DNA of 64,000 nt from Marinobacter orientalis (GTDB taxonomy: Bacteria; Pseudomonadota; Gammaproteobacteria; Pseudomonadales; Oleiphilaceae). The notes under the pieces were generated by a model that was not told the origin of the DNA, ran no database searches, and was given only the letters and a program-made list of their open reading frames with translations. The stretch is taken from NCBI RefSeq assembly GCF_004792665.1, contig NZ_SRZX01000004.1:1-64000 (forward strand). The letters run 5' to 3'. Positions 62,004 to 64,000 of the stretch are shown here, piece by piece. The translations under genes were made by a program, and so were the position numbers. The stretch's first letter is position 1; each line of letters opens with the position of its first letter.

Positions 62004-64000
62004 CTAATCCCGGTGTGTGACTCTGAGATATTCCTCGCAATCCCCGGTCGAAAGCGGCTTAGCGTATAAATAGCCCTGTCCTGCATCACAGCCCAGTGCT
62101 TTGAGATGGTTTTCCTCTTCCTTGGTCTCAATCCCCTCGGCCAGTACCTTCAGTCCCAGACTGTGTCCCATTTGTATGATCGCTTTGGCAATCGCTTCAT
62201 TTCCCTGGTCGTTCGGCAGCCCCCGCGTGAATGATTGATCTATTTTTAAACAATGGAGTGGAAACTGCTTCAGGTAATTCAGGCTCGAATAGCCGGTCCC
62301 AAAATCATCTATGGCAAGCGTGACCCCCAATTCGCGAAGCAGGTTGAGCTTATTCAGCACCTGGTCAATGCCTTGCATGATCACGCCTTCCGTGACTTCC
62401 AGTTCCAGCAAGTCGGGCCGTAGTCCTGTGCGTAAAAGCACATCATTTATTCGGTCACAAAAATCAGCCTGGCGGAATTGATGCGCAGAAATGTTCACCG
62501 CCATAGACCCTGTCGTTAAGCCCTGAGACGCCCAGTAAGCGCGCCGGGTGCAGGCCGATTCCAGTATCCAGTTCCCAATCGGAATAATCAGGCCGCAGTC
62601 CTCCGCAATAGGGATGAATTGACCAGGGGAAATAAGTCCACGGGAGGGATGCCGCCATCGAACCAGTGCCTCCAGACCGACAACATTCTCTGTTTTGAGG
62701 TCAAGTTGAGGCTGATACATTAGAAACAGCTCATTACGTTCGATGGCACGATGCAGGTCGCTCTCAAGGGTCAAACGATCCAGCGCTCGCATATTCATTT
62801 CAGGTGCGTAAAACTGATAACGGTTACGACCCAACTCTTTGGCAACGTACATAGCCGCATCGGCATTACGCAGCAAGGTTCCCGCATCCTCTCCATTGCG
62901 GGGAAAACACGCTATCCCGATACTCATGCCGAGGATAATTTCGATGTCCTCGAGGATGAATGGAGAGGTAATGGCAGTGAGGAGCCTATCGGCAATGAGA
63001 GCGGCATCCTGTTCTTCCTGAACTCCCGTTAAAGCCACGATAAATTCGTCGCCGCCTTGCCGGCTTACCGTACCCTCGGAGTTCACACAGCGGGACAGCC
63101 GCTTTGCGACTTCATGAAGAACATGGTCGCCCAGCGCATGCCCGAATACGTCATTCACGTGTTTGAACCGGTCGATGTCCACAAACAGAAGGGCAACTTG
63201 TTCATCGTGGCGCTTGGCGTGCGACAGCGCTTCATTGAGTCGATCTGTTAAAAGCAGACGATTTGGCAAATCTGTCAGCGGATCGTGAAGTGCCATATGG
63301 CTAAGCTGCTCGTTAGCCCGTTGGCGCTCGGCCACGGCGCTGAGGATATTGGCAATCCCCTGTAAAAAGCCGACATCATCGGTTGAGAATTTGCGGGGTG
63401 TATCGGTGTAAGCGCCCAGCACTCCGGCCGGTTTTTCAAATCCGCCCACCAGAATATCGACACCGCTCATAACACCATGGGAAGTGAGTAGTTCGGACGG
63501 AGCGAATTGCGAATCCTCACTGAAATCATGAATGATGACGGGTTCGCGGGATGCGAGGACCCGATACGTTTGTGTTTGCTCCACTGGATCAGCCACCTGG
63601 CGGCCGATCCAGCCTGGCTTCCATCCGATGCCAGCTTTCAGAACCAGGGGGTTTTGCGGCCCATCGAGGAGCAGAATGTTGCTGAACTCTACTTTCAGAC
63701 CCTGCGCGATTGTCGATGCCGCTTCCGTATACACCTCGTCGAGACTCGTGGCCGACAATGCAAACTGTCCAAGCGCGGCGGCGAGCCGTTGTTGCTGTGC
63801 CCTGGCGTGTAGCGCCAGTTCTGCCTGTTTTCGTTCAGAAATGTCCTGAACGGTACCGAAAAGGCCCACGACCTCGCCACTATCAGCTTTTCTTGGCACT
63901 GCGACTACCTGGACATAAGATTCTTGGCCGTCACCTCCCTTTGTGCGAAGGTCAAATCTTTGCGTTTGGCCGGATGCAGTTGCCAGATTCAACATTTTTT
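62004..64000 (-). CDS. PAS-GAF-GGDEF-EAL protein (5' end outside window)
   Basis: The reading frame is open to the window edge, so the N-terminus is missing; ATG 63995 is within a PAS/PAC domain. Order in the visible part: PAC end (GTVQDISERKQAELAL), GAF domain (about 60-215), GGDEF (DPLTDLPNRLLL, then RQGGDEF) and EAL (EALVRW, NISAHQF, ELEVTEGV, DDFGTGYSS, AEGIE). Both the GGDEF and EAL active-site motifs are complete, so it may make or degrade c-di-GMP. It is on the same strand as the phytochrome module. Confidence 0.93.
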   Translation of the reverse strand, partial: KMLNLATASGQTQRFDLRTKGGDGQESYVQVVAVPRKADSGEVVGLFGTVQDISERKQAELALHARAQQQRLAAALGQFALSATSLDEVYTEAASTIAQGLKVEFSNILLLDGPQNPLVLKAGIGWKPGWIGRQVADPVEQTQTYRVLASREPVIIHDFSEDSQFAPSELLTSHGVMSGVDILVGGFEKPAGVLGAYTDTPRKFSTDDVGFLQGIANILSAVAERQRANEQLSHMALHDPLTDLPNRLLLTDRLNEALSHAKRHDEQVALLFVDIDRFKHVNDVFGHALGDHVLHEVAKRLSRCVNSEGTVSRQGGDEFIVALTGVQEEQDAALIADRLLTAITSPFILEDIEIILGMSIGIACFPRNGEDAGTLLRNADAAMYVAKELGRNRYQFYAPEMNMRALDRLTLESDLHRAIERNELFLMYQPQLDLKTENVVGLEALVRWRHPSRGLISPGQFIPIAEDCGLIIPIGNWILESACTRRAYWASQGLTTGSMAVNISAHQFRQADFCDRINDVLLRTGLRPDLLELEVTEGVIMQGIDQVLNKLNLLRELGVTLAIDDFGTGYSSLNYLKQFPLHCLKIDQSFTRGLPNDQGNEAIAKAIIQMGHSLGLKVLAEGIETKEEENHLKALGCDAGQGYLYAKPLSTGDCEEYLRVTHRD

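Noticed and set aside
61907..62131. 74-residue minus-strand frame with a plausible C-terminal end (CEEYKVTPRPAGYRW)
   Set aside because: Most of it overlaps the end of the GGDEF-EAL gene and it has no usable start codon.
1..64000. CRISPR arrays, rRNA genes and insertion sequences
   Set aside because: No regularly spaced repeats, rRNA sequence or transposase frames were seen when reading through the window.

Overview
The window looks like a chromosomal segment of a marine gammaproteobacterium of the Marinobacter/Pseudomonas type. This is inferred from the GacA-UvrC-PgsA block beside tRNA-Gly and tRNA-Cys, a bacteriophytochrome with its own haem oxygenase, an OpuC/OsmU-type compatible-solute importer, and moderately high GC. 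No rRNA genes and no CRISPR array were seen.

Layout. Positions 1-4.1 kb carry the end of an ATP-grasp protein, a YfdC-like formate/nitrite-family channel, two small hypothetical genes and a degenerate EAL protein. Positions 4.08-39.04 kb are bounded by two copies of a roughly 123 bp imperfect direct repeat that contains the 3' half of tRNA-Cys; only the right copy is a complete tRNA gene. A third, 16 bp piece of the tRNA end lies at 31.41 kb, directly in front of a decayed integrase. This suggests stacked insertions at the tRNA-Cys gene. The left part (4.5-31.2 kb) is mostly metabolic: an SDR, SelO, a quaternary-amine ABC importer with a nitrilase-family amidase, an amidohydrolase, an alpha/beta hydrolase and a GlxA-type activator, an MmgE/PrpD protein with a YdiJ-like FAD/Fe-S dehydrogenase, CIA30, an old-yellow-enzyme homologue, a flavin amine oxidase, and an NAD-linked formate dehydrogenase. 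Among these lies a 1280-residue protein joining a methyltransferase, a PLD nuclease, an SF2 helicase, an S24/LexA-like domain and DUF3427. It is the best candidate here for an undescribed defence or DNA-repair machine. The right part (31.4-39.0 kb) is a compact defence island: broken integrase, Phd/VapC toxin-antitoxin pair, and a complete JetABCD (type I Wadjet) anti-plasmid system.

From 39 kb on the region is mostly core chromosome: tRNA-Cys, tRNA-Gly, a four-gene Mce/Mla-type lipid transporter operon, pgsA-uvrC-gacA, yheU, azlCD, a DUF938 methyltransferase, acylphosphatase and an AEC permease. Next come an unusually long di-haem peroxidase with a divergent LuxR-type regulator, an AsmA-like protein with a BON lipoprotein, and a PQQ-type sugar dehydrogenase. 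The window ends with a red-light/c-di-GMP module (haem oxygenase, phytochrome-GGDEF) and a GGDEF-EAL protein cut by the window edge.

How they fit together: the importer, hydrolases and GlxA regulator look like a substrate-induced pathway for a quaternary amine or similar nitrogen compound, with redox enzymes next to it. The Wadjet system and the helicase fusion would protect the cell from foreign DNA. The phytochrome, the GGDEF-EAL protein and the EAL remnant touch c-di-GMP signalling. All functions are assigned from motifs read by eye, without database searches.
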